Source: Pycnopodia helianthoides (Eukaryota; Echinodermata; Asteroidea; Forcipulatida; Asteriidae). From it: a stretch of DNA of 64,000 nt. Location of the stretch: the NCBI GenBank assembly GCA_032158295.1, contig CM063248.1, forward strand, positions 20,423,273 to 20,487,272, given 5' to 3'. The notes beneath the pieces were generated by a model. It saw nothing but the letters and a program-made list of their open reading frames with translations. It did not search any database and was not told where the DNA came from. The position numbers and the translations under genes were made by a program. Below are positions 44,103 through 55,293 of the stretch, in pieces. Positions within the stretch are counted from its first letter, which is position 1; the number at the start of each line of letters is the position of its first letter.

Positions 44103-44460
44103 TGTAGTGGCCGAGCAGTCTACTAGCATCAGACTCAAGTTCTGATGGTTGAATCATCAGAGTGTTGGTTCATTTCCCGGTCATGACTGTTGTGTCCTTG
44201 AGCAAGGCACTTAACCATAATTGCTTCTCTTAATCCAGGTGTATAAATGGGACCCTGAGAGGGCTGAGACAGTATTCTGTCGGATCATGGTTGGATCTGA
44301 TCAACCCCTCAGCACTAACTTAATTAGCTTGGGGCTGTATGCTCCTCGAAGAGATGATAAAGTTGAGGAATGCTCTAAAAGTCTGTCCGATGAACAAGGA
44401 TAATAATGTTGTAAAGCGCCTTGATCTAGCTACTAGGGTACATGCACTGCTATAAGAACC
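44103..44460 (+). repeat. SINE family B, near full length
   Basis: A box ('gtggccgagcagtctactag'), B-box region ('gttggttcatttcccggtc'), constant block ('gagcaaggcacttaaccata'), then a body variant with 'ctcagcactaacttaattag', 'ggctgtatgctcctcg' and 'aaagcgccttgatc'. The 3' body differs from that of the copy at 29.86 kb, so family B has at least two 3' subtypes. Confidence 0.87.
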
Positions 44461-45003
44461 CAACAAAGTAATATTATTCAATATCTTGACATTATTCAAT
44501 ATCTGTTAACTTATACAAGCAAGAGGAACCTAAACAAAATAATGCAAGTGTGTACAAATCTTTTAGTTAAACATTTTTCAACTGGTCTTATTCTTCATAA
44601 ATGTCAATACCTACACTATGTAAACCTACTTAAAACCCTTAATGAAGGCATGAGCCAATAAACAATGACACATTTTTGTTTCGCCTCCCGAAAGTGCAAT
44701 GACCTGGGGGAGCCAAAGCCCTTGATATCCTAGACCGGAACATTCCACATATCTAAGAGTAAGGGGGTGGAGTCGGCTACCGGAAGTTGTGTATTTATTT
44801 ATGAATTTTGTTGAGGGTAGAAAAATGTTTTGCATTCATATGACTTAGTGCATAATCCCATGTCAAATACAGACCTGCCCAGGTTAAACCCTCTGATGTG
44901 ATAAGTGGAGCCATCTGTTCTTTGTAGCAGGCTTCCAGATTTCTTGCTGACAGCCTGTGCTAGGTTCTGTGGTTTTCAGCACCCCTTCTTGCCAATCAAA
45001 CTG
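44461..45003. other. Unassigned sequence, no gene seen
   Basis: 'cattattcaatatct' is nearly duplicated at 44471-44506. No repeat family or frame of note. Confidence 0.55.
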
Positions 45004-45008
45004 TATTG

Positions 45009-45906
45009 CAGGGTTCTCCACAGGGTCAAATTTTGTCTGGGCGCATGCTGGCGGTTCCTAATTCCAGGGATTTACGTATGTAACTGGGCTTAACGCACGG
45101 TCCTGCCGGTAGTCTTTCAGAGCACAGTCTTTCTTTGATCAGACAGTCGTAATTTAAAAAAAAAATATAGGATTCCACTTATCATTAAAATTGTATGATA
45201 TTCAACCAGGCATGAGCGGGTCACGGACAAAAACGCAAAAATTTTAGCAAGCGAAATCCGTGTCCTGATTTTGGGCCAGCGCTACAGTCTGAATATCAGG
45301 CTTTTTACTTCAGCGTGGACGAAACATTAACAGAAACAATATAGGCCACAATTCTTACTTGGTAACAATGTGTTGTTCGTCCTCATTTTCAATGTTTTTG
45401 TGACTTTCCTTAGAAATGTGTTCCACAAGCGATGCTTCCATCACACACGTGAAAGATCGTGTGCACTTAGTCCTGGCTCAGGGTGTTGGCTTTCTTAATA
45501 GTTTGTTTTGTAAAGCGCCCTCTCTTGGTGGAACGGCAGGACGACATGGCTATAAAGTGTAATGTGAAATCACGCTTAACGACAAATGAACGACAAGGCT
45601 TTAATCAAAGACTAACGCGGAGCATTTTACCCGGTCTAGCCCCCGACTCACGTGTTGAGATCAAATCGCAATTAAAATGATTTCCGATGCCAGGTTCCCC
45701 TTCTATGTGTGAGTGTTGGGCAGTAGAATTACTTAAACTGCTGTTTGATGATCGGAGAAAAAAAAAATTTGCCCGGGCGCTGATTTTTTTGTCCGGGCGC
45801 ATGACAATTTTGTCCGGGCGCTACATTTTTTGTCCGGGCGCATTTTGTATTTTGAAAATTTTGTCCGGGCGCTGCGCCCAGACAAAACCGTGTGTGGAGA
45901 ACCCTG
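45009..45906. mobile_element. Non-autonomous TIR transposon, 898 bp, with 5-bp TSD
   Basis: The left end 'cagggttctccaca' with 'ttttgtctgggcgca' mirrors the right end ('tgcgcccagacaaaa' with 'tgtggagaaccctg'). The 5-bp sequence TATTG flanks both sides (45004-45008 and 45907-45911). Five (G/T)CCGGGCGC words lie in the last 130 bp as subterminal repeats, and related 'gtctgggcgc' is in the left end. The largest internal frame (45483-45680, 65 codons) has no transposase motif, so movement would depend on a partner element. CAGGG-type ends recall hAT elements, but hAT duplications are normally 8 bp. Confidence 0.82.
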
Positions 45907-45995
45907 TATTGGCTTACTTGGGAAATGAACTGTAATTCATGTTCGTCTAGGCATAGAGAAATGACCCATTTTCTCTATGGTTTAGGCTTGTGAAG

Positions 45996-46014
45996 AGAGA
46001 GAGAGAGAGAGAAA
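45996..46014. repeat. GA microsatellite
   Basis: 'agagagagagagagagaaa'. Confidence 0.9.
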
Positions 46015-46938
46015 CTTTACAGATGTTGTGTGTTTTCATGGTCAGCAGCAGGAATAGCAATTACTGGATAGCTGGGTAGAACCCTAGTAGAAAAATGCCT
46101 GGGCAATAAATTACTGTTTTTTACTGTTGTGTTGATAAAATACTTCTTGAGAAAAGGAGAAAATAAAATATAGACAACGAAATGGAGACACTTTTCTCTC
46201 TATTATTTGTCACTAATCATAACATTAATCAAACAAAGAAAAATTACGCTCAGATTATCTGAGACTATAGCCAGCATGTAAAGAAGTCACTTAGATGTAA
46301 AAGTCATTTGGAAATGCACATAAAACATTTTAAATATATTTTTGATGGTGCCCAGTAAAATGGAACCTTCCAGCCGTGCATAATCTGTCATTTTACCTTA
46401 TTTCTTTCTGAAATGCATACTTTAGACTTAATTGCCAAATGATGGATCAATTGGCTACCGCTTGTCCCTGACATTTTCCAAAAGGTATTTTAAGATCCGA
46501 TCCTTTCCTTTCCGAACAGGGTTGTCTCTTTTTTGTATTTGTTTTGTTTTACTCTCTCCTTGATGGTCTGTTACTGACTGTAACCGTTTAACCTAGTTTC
46601 CATCATCCTCTGTGAAATAAGTCTGGCGTAAAACGGCCAAAGGGAAAAACGTTCGGTTGGCAAATATTAATAGTCAACATTTTGGGAGGCAACTCATCCT
46701 TACTCACAGCTGAGAAGCTAAATTGGGGAGGACGCGGCTACAATGTGTTCGAGCAGCAGGCATGCGAGGGCGCCTTAGGCAGCCAGCCACATCAACCCAA
46801 TATGACCAGGGAGAACAGCAAGAGATCAAAAGTGTTTGATTTTTCTCGTGGACCTGGAGAGAATCCTTGTGGCATAGGAGAGAACCAATGCACAACTCTA
46901 CACACATATGATAATGGCCTTAGCCAAGAATTGAACCA
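46015..46938. other. Unassigned sequence; right end is another dispersed repeat
   Basis: The last 180 bp ('gaatccttgtggcatagg', 'aagaattgaaccagg') has a B-box-like minus-strand word and may belong to a SINE into which the next foldback element inserted. No gene. Confidence 0.45.
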
Positions 46939-47180
46939 GGGCCCAATTTCATAGAGCTGCTAAGCACAAAAATTTGCTTAGCATGAAATTTCTTCCTTGA
47001 TAAAAACAGGGGAACCGACCAAATTTTCATGTGTTGCATATTGCTTGTTACTGGTATTCAGCTGTTGTTTGCTTATCCTGAAAATCATGAGGAAATTTGG
47101 TTGGTAATCCTGTTTTTATCAATGAAGAAATTTCATGCTAAGCAAATTGTTGTGCTTAGCAGCTCTATGAAATAGGGCCC
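46939..47180. mobile_element. Foldback MITE, family F1
   Basis: Nearly identical to 14642-14882 over its length, including 'atgtgttgcatattgcttgt' and 'tactggtattcagctgttgt' in the loop. The high similarity of the two copies suggests comparatively recent activity. Confidence 0.93.
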
Positions 47181-47265
47181 AGGGCTGCACTCTCAAATAA
47201 ACTTCCACAATACACTACAGAGTCTCTAAGCCTAAACACAGCCACAATCTAATAATCCCTCGCAC

Positions 47266-47515
47266 TTAAATAAAAGGGCAGGGGACCGGTCCTTCTCAGT
47301 TGCTGGTCCCGGATGCTTGAACACTCTACCAAATCGCATTCGCAAACATCACTCCAGACTTTCAAGTCTACATTAAAAACACATCTGTTCTCTTCTCGTT
47401 TGTAAACTTCTTCTTTTTTCCTTACCATTTTGTAAGAATCTTTAGCAGCGCATTGTATCTTTGGAAAATGCTCTTTATTAAGTCTTACTTATTGTTATTA
47501 TTATCATTATTAAAC
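47266..47515 (+). pseudogene. 3' end of a CR1/L2-like non-LTR retrotransposon with TTA-type tail
   Basis: One frame reads DRSFSVAGPGCLNTLPNRI, which matches the conserved '..RSFSVAGP..WN.LP..IR' motif near the C-terminus of LINE reverse-transcriptase ORFs. In the next frame, after 'cactccagac', TFKSTLKTHLF follows, so a single-base change separates the two blocks. 'ttattgttattattatcatt' near 47490 is the tail. Only the last roughly 45 codons remain, so it is a dead 5'-truncated copy. Confidence 0.8.
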
Positions 47516-48805
47516 GGAAATAAAAGCAGTCGCGTATTATGACCTCTAATTGGCACTTTAGTTTAAATGTAGCGTGCATAGATTAATCAAGAAAGCGTAT
47601 TTTAAATTGAGAAGGTATTTTCATTAAGAATGTCGAAGCCATCAACGCATTTACCAACCGCATCTCTGATCACAGCTTTCACAAATGGATGCCACGGAAA
47701 TTTGAAGCTTTTTCCTTTCCTGTGGTGACATCCATACCCAGATTGTTATATACCTCAGTGAAAAAGCTCTCTCCCCCCACTTGATCAGAAAAGAATAATC
47801 AAATTTCAAGAGAGAAAAAAAGGGACAAATTTCATCCCTTTTTGTGTGTGTATGTTTCACAATTGTGTCCACGAATTTTAAAACTTACGTTAACAAATAG
47901 AATCACTTATTAAAAGTATCTGACCATAGCAGACTCAGTATCAAATTGCCAGTAAACATCTATCCAGTGACTATCCTCCAGTAATATCGATTTTGTTTTC
48001 CTCCCCCCCCCCCAGATCAAATGATACTTTTTTGAAACACCCAATGATATAATAAATCATGGTAGGCATAAACTGGGGTTTCCTCAGTGTGTTTATTGCC
48101 TCCCTCCTAGCCCAACACTCTGGCAGACACTATAAGTTAAACTCCCAGGAGAATGAAATTCATTAGTCTATGTCATCAGATGTCATAAAGGGTTAGCTTC
48201 TTGCTCACTCAGTCCATCCTCCCTCTGAGACCAAAACTAGAAGAGGGGGAAATATAAAAAAAAGGAACCTAGGGTTTCATCCCTAAAGAAGAGCTTGGTA
48301 TTCAAGCGGGATTCAAAGGTAGTTTATTATTGGTTGGATACAACAGTGATTTGATGCAGTCGGAAGTTCTACTGTTGTGGTTGGATGAGACAGTGTTTCT
48401 ATGATGCCGTATTATGTTCATGGTATGTCAGCCCCACTTCCTTAGGCCCCAGGTTTTTTTTTGGTAAATGCAAGTCATCGCTGAGTTCTAGCGATTGACC
48501 GTCTAAACATCAATGCTTACTGTTGGTTTTCCATACTGGCAAGAGAAGTTTGTGAATAAGAAACTATCGGCATTTTGTTACGTCAAACCCCAAGCCTATG
48601 CAAAATATTTATTACATTCTTTTCATCCTTGTGAACACAAGAGGACAAAAAAGAAGAACTTTTGTGAAATTGACACGCTGGCAGACATTTGTAATATGAG
48701 TCACTAAGTTGCCTTTTATTATGTTGGCTCTCAGGAAGTTTTTTGTGGTATTAGCCTTTAGCTGTCAGTTGGTAAAAAATTGTATATTGACCTTCAGATT
48801 TGTGA
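47516..48805. other. Unassigned sequence, no gene seen
   Basis: C run at 48004-48013. Frames up to 73 codons without domains. 48100-48250 is low-repeat with several CTC/TCC tracts. Confidence 0.55.
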
Positions 48806-48809
48806 AATG

Positions 48810-49330
48810 TGTTATATTGGACTGTCTGCCGATGATATTGGCCCTTTACAAGCTCTCTTAAATTGGCACTTGACATTACCTTTTGCCCTTTTGACCACTT
48901 GAGATTTGCCTTTTGTTGTATTGGCCCTCATAAAAGGCCTTCTGTAGTATAGTGGCCCTGAAATCATCTCATGGCATTGAACCCTGGCAGGTCTTTTGTA
49001 ACTAATGTTGGTGATATTTTTCTTGTCTGACCTTTCTGTTGTATTGGCCCCTACAGATGGCCTTCTGGCATATCTTCCTTGATATTTACCCCTGACATCA
49101 ACCAGCATGGTTTTGAACGGTAGCAGGTCTTTTGTAAAAATATTTGTGATATTGGACCTCTTGAACCCTGCTGTGATTTTGGCCCCCCTGAGACCTTCCT
49201 TAGGATTTTTCTCAGGGAACCAGGGAACAAAGGTACTCTGCAACCATTTCAGAGTCCATTTGTATTCCAGAAAGAAGAAACATGCTCTGAAATGAAATCT
49301 CCAAAACCTCAAGTTAGCAGTACCGTTAGT
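48810..49330. repeat. Degenerate tandem repeat of 'ttttgttgtattggccct' words
   Basis: The phrase 'ggcaggtcttttgtaactaa' plus 'tgttggtgatattt' (about 48987) recurs as 'agcaggtcttttgtaaaaat' plus 'atttgtgatattgg' (about 49124), and '(t)tgttgtattggccc' or relatives occur at about 48912, 49037 and elsewhere. The 194-codon minus-strand frame over this region (48812-49396) lacks a domain; its openness is probably a by-product of the repeat. Confidence 0.6.
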
Positions 49331-49504
49331 AAAGACCAGCTTGGACGAAAACGGCAGCACGTAATTTTTGCTGAAATCCATTTCAAATGTGTTCATTCAA
49401 TAGAGAAGTTTAGCTCATTTGAGAGTAAACATATTTTAACTATAAAGAAACAATAATAATAATAATTTTGAAAACCCTTCTCTGGTGCTTTTCAGAAAGA
49501 TTCG

Positions 49505-49660
49505 GGAAAAGCCGGTGACATCATCACTCATGTTACGTCATTTGTGGGAGCTCTGCTTTGTATAGCCGCTGTGTTGCAATAACAAAACATTATCCCCCAG
49601 ACTGATGACGTCAAAGTATTGTCATTTTGACGCACGCCATCAACGGCAGAAGTGTAGCAA
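49505..49660. repeat. Segment with mirrored CRE-like sites, possible decayed MITE
   Basis: 'ggtgacatcatcactcatgt' plus 'tacgtcatt' on the left and 'gactgatgacgtcaaag' plus 'cattttgacgcacgcc' on the right resemble the ends of the palindromic element at 30.76 kb, though the arms no longer pair well. Confidence 0.35.
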
Positions 49661-50059
49661 CTTTTGCTAAACCTTGAGGTTGGGATCTATTCAAGAGCTG
49701 CTAGAACAAAAACAAAATCTATATTTGGTGGTAACAAATATGTTGTCTGATCTTCCATTTGACAGTCATGAAACGGATAATCCGACAGGCAAATTACCTG
49801 TTAACTGCCCGTATCAACAAAAACAATGTACACATCTGGTCCGTTTGCATTTAAACCAATCAGGAAAAGAACCAAACATTGAAATACGTTAACCCCCCCC
49901 CACCCCCAGCCCAAGAGAATCAACTGAGGTGTTTATGAATGATGTATCAAGGTCATTCACCCCATCAATCTATAAGATATGTACATTACATGGTCATCTA
50001 ATCTTAAACATAATCAGGGCGTCTGTTAGTGGGAGACTTTGCCTTCCAATCCCCACAAC

Positions 50060-50640
50060 GTGTCACGCTGTGGGGAGGAGAGCGGGTCAAGCTGTAGGGA
50101 GGAGAGCGGGTCAAGCTGTGGGGAGGAGAGCGGGTCAAGCTGTAGGGAGGAGAGCGGGTCAAGCTGTAGGGAGGAGAGCGGGTCAAGCTGTAGGGAGGAG
50201 AGCGGGTCAAGCTGTAGGGAGGAGAGCGGGTCAAGCTGTAGGGAGGAGAGCGGGTCAAGCTGTAGGGAGGAGAGCGGGTCAAGCTGTAGGGAGGAGAGCG
50301 GGTCAAGCTGTAGGGAGGAGAGCGGGTCAAGCTGTAGGGAGGAGAGCGGGTCAAGCTGTAGGGAGGAGAGCGGGTCAAGCTGTAGGGAGGAGAGCGGGTC
50401 AAGCTGTAGGGAGGAGAGCGGGTCAAGCTGTAGGGAGGAGAGCGGGTCAAGCTGTAGGGGAGGAGAGCGGGTCAAGCTGTAGGGAGGAGAGCGGGTCAAG
50501 CTGTAGGGAGGAGAGCGGGTCAAGCTGTGGGGAGGAGAGCGGGTCAAGCTGTGGGGAGGAGAGCGGGTCAAGCTGTAGGGAGGAGAGCGGGTCAAGCTGT
50601 AGGGAGGAGAGCGGGTCAAGCTGTAGGGAGGAGAGCGGGG
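50060..50640. repeat. 24-bp tandem repeat, about 24 copies
   Basis: The unit 'gggaggagagcgggtcaagc' plus 'tgta' is almost perfectly repeated; most differences are 'tgta' versus 'tgtg'. One unit near 50457-50460 has an extra G, which switches the reading frame of the overlapping open frames. The 24-bp period keeps several frames open on both strands (up to 244 codons, 8-residue period such as GRRAGQAV). Purine-rich on the plus strand. No gene is called. Confidence 0.97.
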
Positions 50641-51650
50641 CTTTGACAGCTCGTCTAGCATGACTCAAAGTGGATGACACAACTACAATCAATTCACTTG
50701 ACAAGCGGACTGGGACAACTTGAACGCTTTTTTCTTCTTCTTCTCTTTAATTATTAAATAGCTATCATCCAACAACTGGCTGTCTACACTCTTTAACCGG
50801 TGTCCTACACTCTAGAGGCTAGACTCGTTGAGCCATTAAGCACACTAATGTACAGTGAGATAGATTACCGACTAAAATGTAATGTGATGTTTGTTCTTGT
50901 TGATTGGTTCCCCGTTCGTACCTGCTCATCAATGATTATGTAGCCCCGATCATCATGGAATATTATATTTCTCCTTTTTGTTGTTGAAGGAATATAGTAC
51001 ATGGGGTAATACATTAGCCTATAAATATAAATAAATAGATTAATAATTTTCTTTTATGATTTTTTAATCTTAAAGGTGGCACTTTTTTTAAAATAAACTT
51101 GTTATAAAGTGTCCAGTGCTTCATAATTTACACCGAACCACTGGCCTGAAGTTGTGATTGGCCGGGCTTTTTAATATGGCACAGCTTGTACTGCTTGATT
51201 TTCGGGACCAGCTTTTGTAACTTGTCTGCTGTACACCAACATACTTATATTCAACAAGAAACACAATAAAGTGTGCCCTTTATCTACTGTCACATTAGCA
51301 GTTTTTCCAGTGGTTGTGACTTTTTACCGGGAACCACCCGAAAGAGTTCACTCAGTCTTGTGCTGAACATAATGTACATTGATTAGAACTATTAATTTGA
51401 CCATTACTCAAAAGTTTCAATCCAAAAGTGGACGGAAAAGGTAGGTAACTTTTTCCATCTATTATTTATGGCAATTTGAGGGTATTTAGTAGGATGCGAG
51501 AGGCTGTCTTCAGCCGATGCAATCACGAGGGCCTGTGAAGGTCACTTTCCACGCATCTCGGTCCAGAAAGGAACCAACGATGAGTTTGGTTTTTTGTTTT
51601 CATTTAAAAAGCAGCGAATACACTATATTGTGTTACTTGACAGTTGTTTT
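50641..51650. other. Unassigned sequence, no gene seen
   Basis: AT-rich DNA without repeat families that I can match in the window. Confidence 0.55.
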
Positions 51651-51654
51651 GTCA

Positions 51655-51770
51655 GTTAGTTTTTGAGAAAGACTCTGCTAGGGTTGAAATGTTGGGCTGT
51701 TTTTTTCCATTTATACCACACATAATTTTGGTTGGTCAGCAGTTTGCAATAGCTAGTTCCTTTTTTTTTT
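51655..51770 (+). repeat. Dispersed repeat sharing the 'gagaaagactctgctagggt' motif
   Basis: Matches 21150-21240: 'gagaaagactctgctagggt' then 'ccatttataccacacat', 'ggtcagcagtttgcaatagc' and 'tagttcctttt', against 'gagaaagactctgatagggt', 'catttataccatcggcca', 'gtaagcagtttgcaatcagc' and 'taattctattt'. The motif folds as GACTC / GGGT(T/C) around TGCTA. Confidence 0.7.
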
Positions 51771-52127
51771 AATACTTAGTTTTACTTACTACATTCACCG
51801 TACAAAGCTTCAAATCTTGCTCAAAACAGACCTGTTCATCAGTGTTTTTTTGAGAGCTGCAGGACCTAATTTGACTAGGATTTCCCTGGTTGGTTGTGTT
51901 GCATGTGATAATAGTAATGACAACACTCAGTTCTTAGACAGGGGAGTCTGAAGGGTGTCTGAAGAAGATCATTAAATTTTCTACAGGTATGCAGAGCCTT
52001 GTTTGGTATTATAAGACCCATTTTACATGTATATTTATACAGCACTTTGCAACGGTTAACAAGGTGCTGTGGTACAAACATAATGCAGCCGAAGTTAGTA
52101 GTACCGGGCGAATTATGAGACCGACTT

Positions 52128-52415
52128 ATGTAGCACCTTGTAAGGGTTTACAAGGTGCAGCCACTACCAGAAACACTGGGGCAAACCCCTTCTCTTAGCG
52201 ATACGTGTAACCGTTTTTGTTTATGTGCATTACCTAACCAAGGGACCAACGGCTTTATGTCCAATGTGAAGGACAAAGGAATAAGGAATACTGAGTAAAA
52301 AGTACCTTGCTCAAGGACACAAGTGTCAAGATCGGGACTCGAACCCACACTCTGCTGATCAGAAACACCAGAGCTTGAATCTAGTGTGCTTGACCACTCG
52401 TGTAGTGTAAACAAA
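52128..52415 (-). repeat. SINE family B with an 11-bp hairpin at its 3' end
   Basis: The minus-strand head ('gtcaagcacactagattcaa' region), B box ('gagtgtgggttcgagtcccg') and constant block ('tgtccttgagcaaggtactt') are clear. At 52133-52158 the plus strand reads gcaccttgtaa, gggt, ttacaaggtgc, a perfect 11-bp stem with a 4-nt loop. A related 'aacaaggtgctg' lies at about 52057. Confidence 0.82.
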
Positions 52416-52500
52416 TTTTGTTTAACTCAGATTTGTCTTCTTCTATTTTTGCCCCATGGTGTTTCATACCTTTAAAGGTTGATAAACAAACTCAGTTCTA

Positions 52501-52800
52501 GGGACCGATTTCACAAAGAGTCAAGATTGATCTTAAGATGTGTATCAATCCTAATTGCTAAGTGAAGTGTGATGTCACAATCAATACAAATCACTAGGAT
52601 AATATTGACGACTCAGTTTTTTTTTAATGAATTGTGTAATCGAACCGTGGGATTTCAAGGAGCTCCAAGATCTTAAGATGAGTTGGTAATATCACCATGA
52701 TAGTAATTTGTATTGTGACATCACTCTTTGCTTAGCAATGCTTAGCAATTAAGATTGATACCCAGTTAGGATCGTTCTTAGCTCTTTGTGAAATGGGCCG
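52501..52800. mobile_element. Foldback MITE, 'gatttcacaaagag' family
   Basis: The left end 'gggaccgatttcacaaagag' and right end 'ctctttgtgaaatgggccg' are inverted repeats. The arms continue with 'aatcctaattgctaag' and 'gctaagcaattaagatt' (mirrored as 'cttagcaattaagattg'), 'gtgatgtcacaat' / 'attgtgacatcac' and 'atcttaagat' words. 300 bp, no coding sequence. Confidence 0.9.
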
Positions 52801-53600
52801 CACTAAATTGTTTTATACCACCATATTGTCAAGACACTGCAAGTGTTATCACAATTACATCTGGTATGGTGGAAATTTGTAATTTCGATCCCAACCAATC
52901 AAATATACTCCAGCAAGAGTTAATTGTGTGGTCGAGTCGTTTCCCCTCGAGGAATGTAGAGATCTGAGTGTACTTACAGTAAAGATGGGGGAAAAAAAAG
53001 ACTGGTTCGATGGCTAAATTGCTTTTGGAAGTTTTTTTTTCTTTAGACATTTTCGGAGAGAGGGAAATGCGATCTCGCTTGCGCCAGTGTTTTGCAGTAA
53101 CCAAAGCGCTGTCAGCTCATCCCTACACTCAAGGAAGTGCTTACCGCCCATTCAGATCTAAGCAATCCAATCCAACCGGCGTTAAACAATGACATCAGAA
53201 ACAAGCCCCTCACTCCTTTTGGTAACTTCATCAATACCGCAGTCGCCAAAATAGAAACCCTTACTGTCAACAAGAAACTCATGACCTAATTTCCCCCGCT
53301 TTTTTAAAGGCTCAAAATGGAGCAGCATCTTAGTCCTATTTTAGGTCATACACAATGAAGCAGCTGTACAAAGAGAAGTTTGACCGGTTGTCATAAATGT
53401 CACCCCATAACTAAACACGACACGAAGGATATCATAATTGTGAAAGTACAAAGTGTACGCGTGACGATGAAGAGTGGTGGAAGCTGCATGATGCTCCTCT
53501 AGGCTTATTGCCGTTAGGTCACTCAGAGCCATTTTTGTGTTGTCGTTTTTCGCAAGACCTCGTGTGTGACTCCTTGGTGACTTGCTTTACATTGACCACA
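52801..53600. other. Unassigned sequence, no gene called
   Basis: Frames of 91 (52829-53104, minus) and 60 codons (53010-53192, plus) overlap and have no domain. Nothing repetitive recognised. Confidence 0.5.
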
Positions 53601-53604
53601 TCAT

Positions 53605-53725
53605 CAGGCCTGGAATTACATAGGGCCATGGAGGCCACAGCCCTTTATTGCCCTGTACTTGGCCTTCTCTTCAAAAGTTTTCTTCAAAATGGCCTTGCTC
53701 TCTCCAAGATGCAAAGGCCTGCATG
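53605..53725 (-). repeat. Dispersed repeat, second copy of the 29.58 kb type
   Basis: Complementary to 29577-29716, including 'gagagcaaggccatttt' on the minus strand and 'ggccatggaggccacagccc' on the plus strand. Two copies in opposite orientation help define the ends. Confidence 0.75.
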
Positions 53726-53796
53726 ACTGATGTATCATGATGTTGCAACTAGTTACCAATACTGAGACCCAGAAGTCATTCCTAATGCAGGCGGAC

Positions 53797-54140
53797 ACCA
53801 ATTGTCAAAGACCAGTATCTGCACTTTGTGTGGCACAACATACACATGAAGTGACAAACCTGTACAAGTTTAGGCTCAGTCAGTCATTGGATTCACACGA
53901 AAATCACAACAACAAAAATGTTTTTACCATTTCCAAACATCAAGTTTTGGCCTCGCAAGACAAAAACTAAACGTTTTACTCATTTATCATCACTCATATC
54001 ACTCATATCACTAGAACATTTCAAGCCAATATTTTTTAGGGGAAGTTTTCCACCTTGACCATCTTTAAGCCATGTAAGTTATGACCAAATCTTTGAATGT
54101 TTATATTTTCAATCTTACCAACCTTTAAAGGTATATTCCA
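53797..54140 (-). mobile_element. MITE, subfamily B
   Basis: Starts near 'acaccaattgtcaaagacca' and ends near 'accaacctttaaaggtatat'. 'aggggaagttttccaccttg' plus 'accatctttaa' is the complement of the subfamily B block at 4.97 kb. A small 'atcactcat' triplication (about 53987-54013) lies inside. Confidence 0.78.
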
Positions 54141-54890
54141 TTATTTGTTTTTTGAAAGAGTGAATTCATTTTCATCCTTTAGTTTAAATAAGCTCACCAT
54201 CCAACCAAACTGTAAAATTCATCAAATGTGGTGATCATGGTTTAGTGAAAACAACACTAAATGGTTTATGCGTAGTCAAAGATTCTGTGTATGTGTTTGC
54301 ATTGTGACAGTCAAAGTAAGTAATGGAACAATTTAGCTTCGTTGTGAATGATCATTTAACATCTTGAGCCATTCGTAAGGGAGCATTTGTTAAAATCTAA
54401 TCATACAGAAAGCCAGCCAACAAATCGGAGTCCACTTTAAGATTTGGCTTTGTGAAATATTGAAATAATCCAAGGCAATTCAATTATGATTTAGATGCAA
54501 GTTTCATTCAGAGATCTGTTACTAGTCATATTCTTCATTTAAAAAATGTAAAAGAAGCAATCTATAAAATTTGAAGCTTACTTGATATTGATGCTTTAAC
54601 CAGGGATAAAACTACAGCAAGCCAAAAAGAAAATGTAAAAATATAATTGAATGCTTAAAAGTCTGGTCCTAATTTCATAGAAATTAAAATCGCATCAAGT
54701 TGCACCAAATCAAACTCAAATGATAGAGCAAGGACTACTGATACCTTTTAATTGTCTTGACAGTAGTTTGGAAATATGGATCATTTTGTGTCCGTACTCT
54801 GTGCTTGCTCATGGTGCCACAAATCAATAACATTTTTTAAAGTGAAACCAATGCCAAGTTCAAGTGTTGATAGTTGAAACTGCACACTAA
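54141..54890. other. Unassigned AT-rich sequence, no gene seen
   Basis: No frame over 80 codons apart from the one at 54781-55017 that enters the neighbouring repeat. No tRNA-like boxes. Confidence 0.55.
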
Positions 54891-54894
54891 GATT

Positions 54895-55216
54895 TGAGTA
54901 ACTAAGATAATTCCAGTGCAAAACACAAGTTTTGATTTCAGGCTGTGTAGGTTTCACAGTATTCAGGCTTTGAAAAAAACAAACTGCAAGCCTGGTAATT
55001 CCAGTGCACCATTTCAAAAATACTTAGTTTTGGGTATTGCGAAACAAAGGTTTCAAGGCATTCAGGCACTCAACTAACTGGAAGCCTGGTAATTCCAAAT
55101 CACAGTTTCAAAAATACCTAGTAGAGGGTCTTTGGGAAATGCAGGGTTCAGGCTCTGAAAAAAACCAAGAAGCCTGGTAATTTCAGTTTACCATTTCGAA
55201 AATACTCAGTTTTGGG
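54895..55216. repeat. About 90-bp degenerate tandem repeat, 3.5 copies
   Basis: 'aagcctggtaattccagtgc' (54988), 'aagcctggtaattccaaatc' (55081) and 'aagcctggtaatttcagttt' (55170) each precede 'catttcaaaaatacttag' or its variant and '(t)tttgggt'. An older partial unit ('taattccagtgcaaaacaca') lies at 54910. Confidence 0.88.
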
Positions 55217-55293
55217 TCTATTACATTTCTTTAACCAGGGTATGTACCAAATATTTAAAAATTGGTAGACATTGGGATCTTGCATACATTACC

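Noticed and set aside
48812..49396. 194-codon minus-strand frame
   Set aside because: Longest frame outside a perfect satellite, but it covers a degenerate tandem repeat, has no domain, and composition is uneven. A codon-conservation test would be decisive.
49929..50663. 244-codon plus-strand open frame
   Set aside because: It consists almost entirely of the 24-bp satellite. Several frames on both strands are equally open, and the extra G near 50457 changes the encoded period without any sign of selection.
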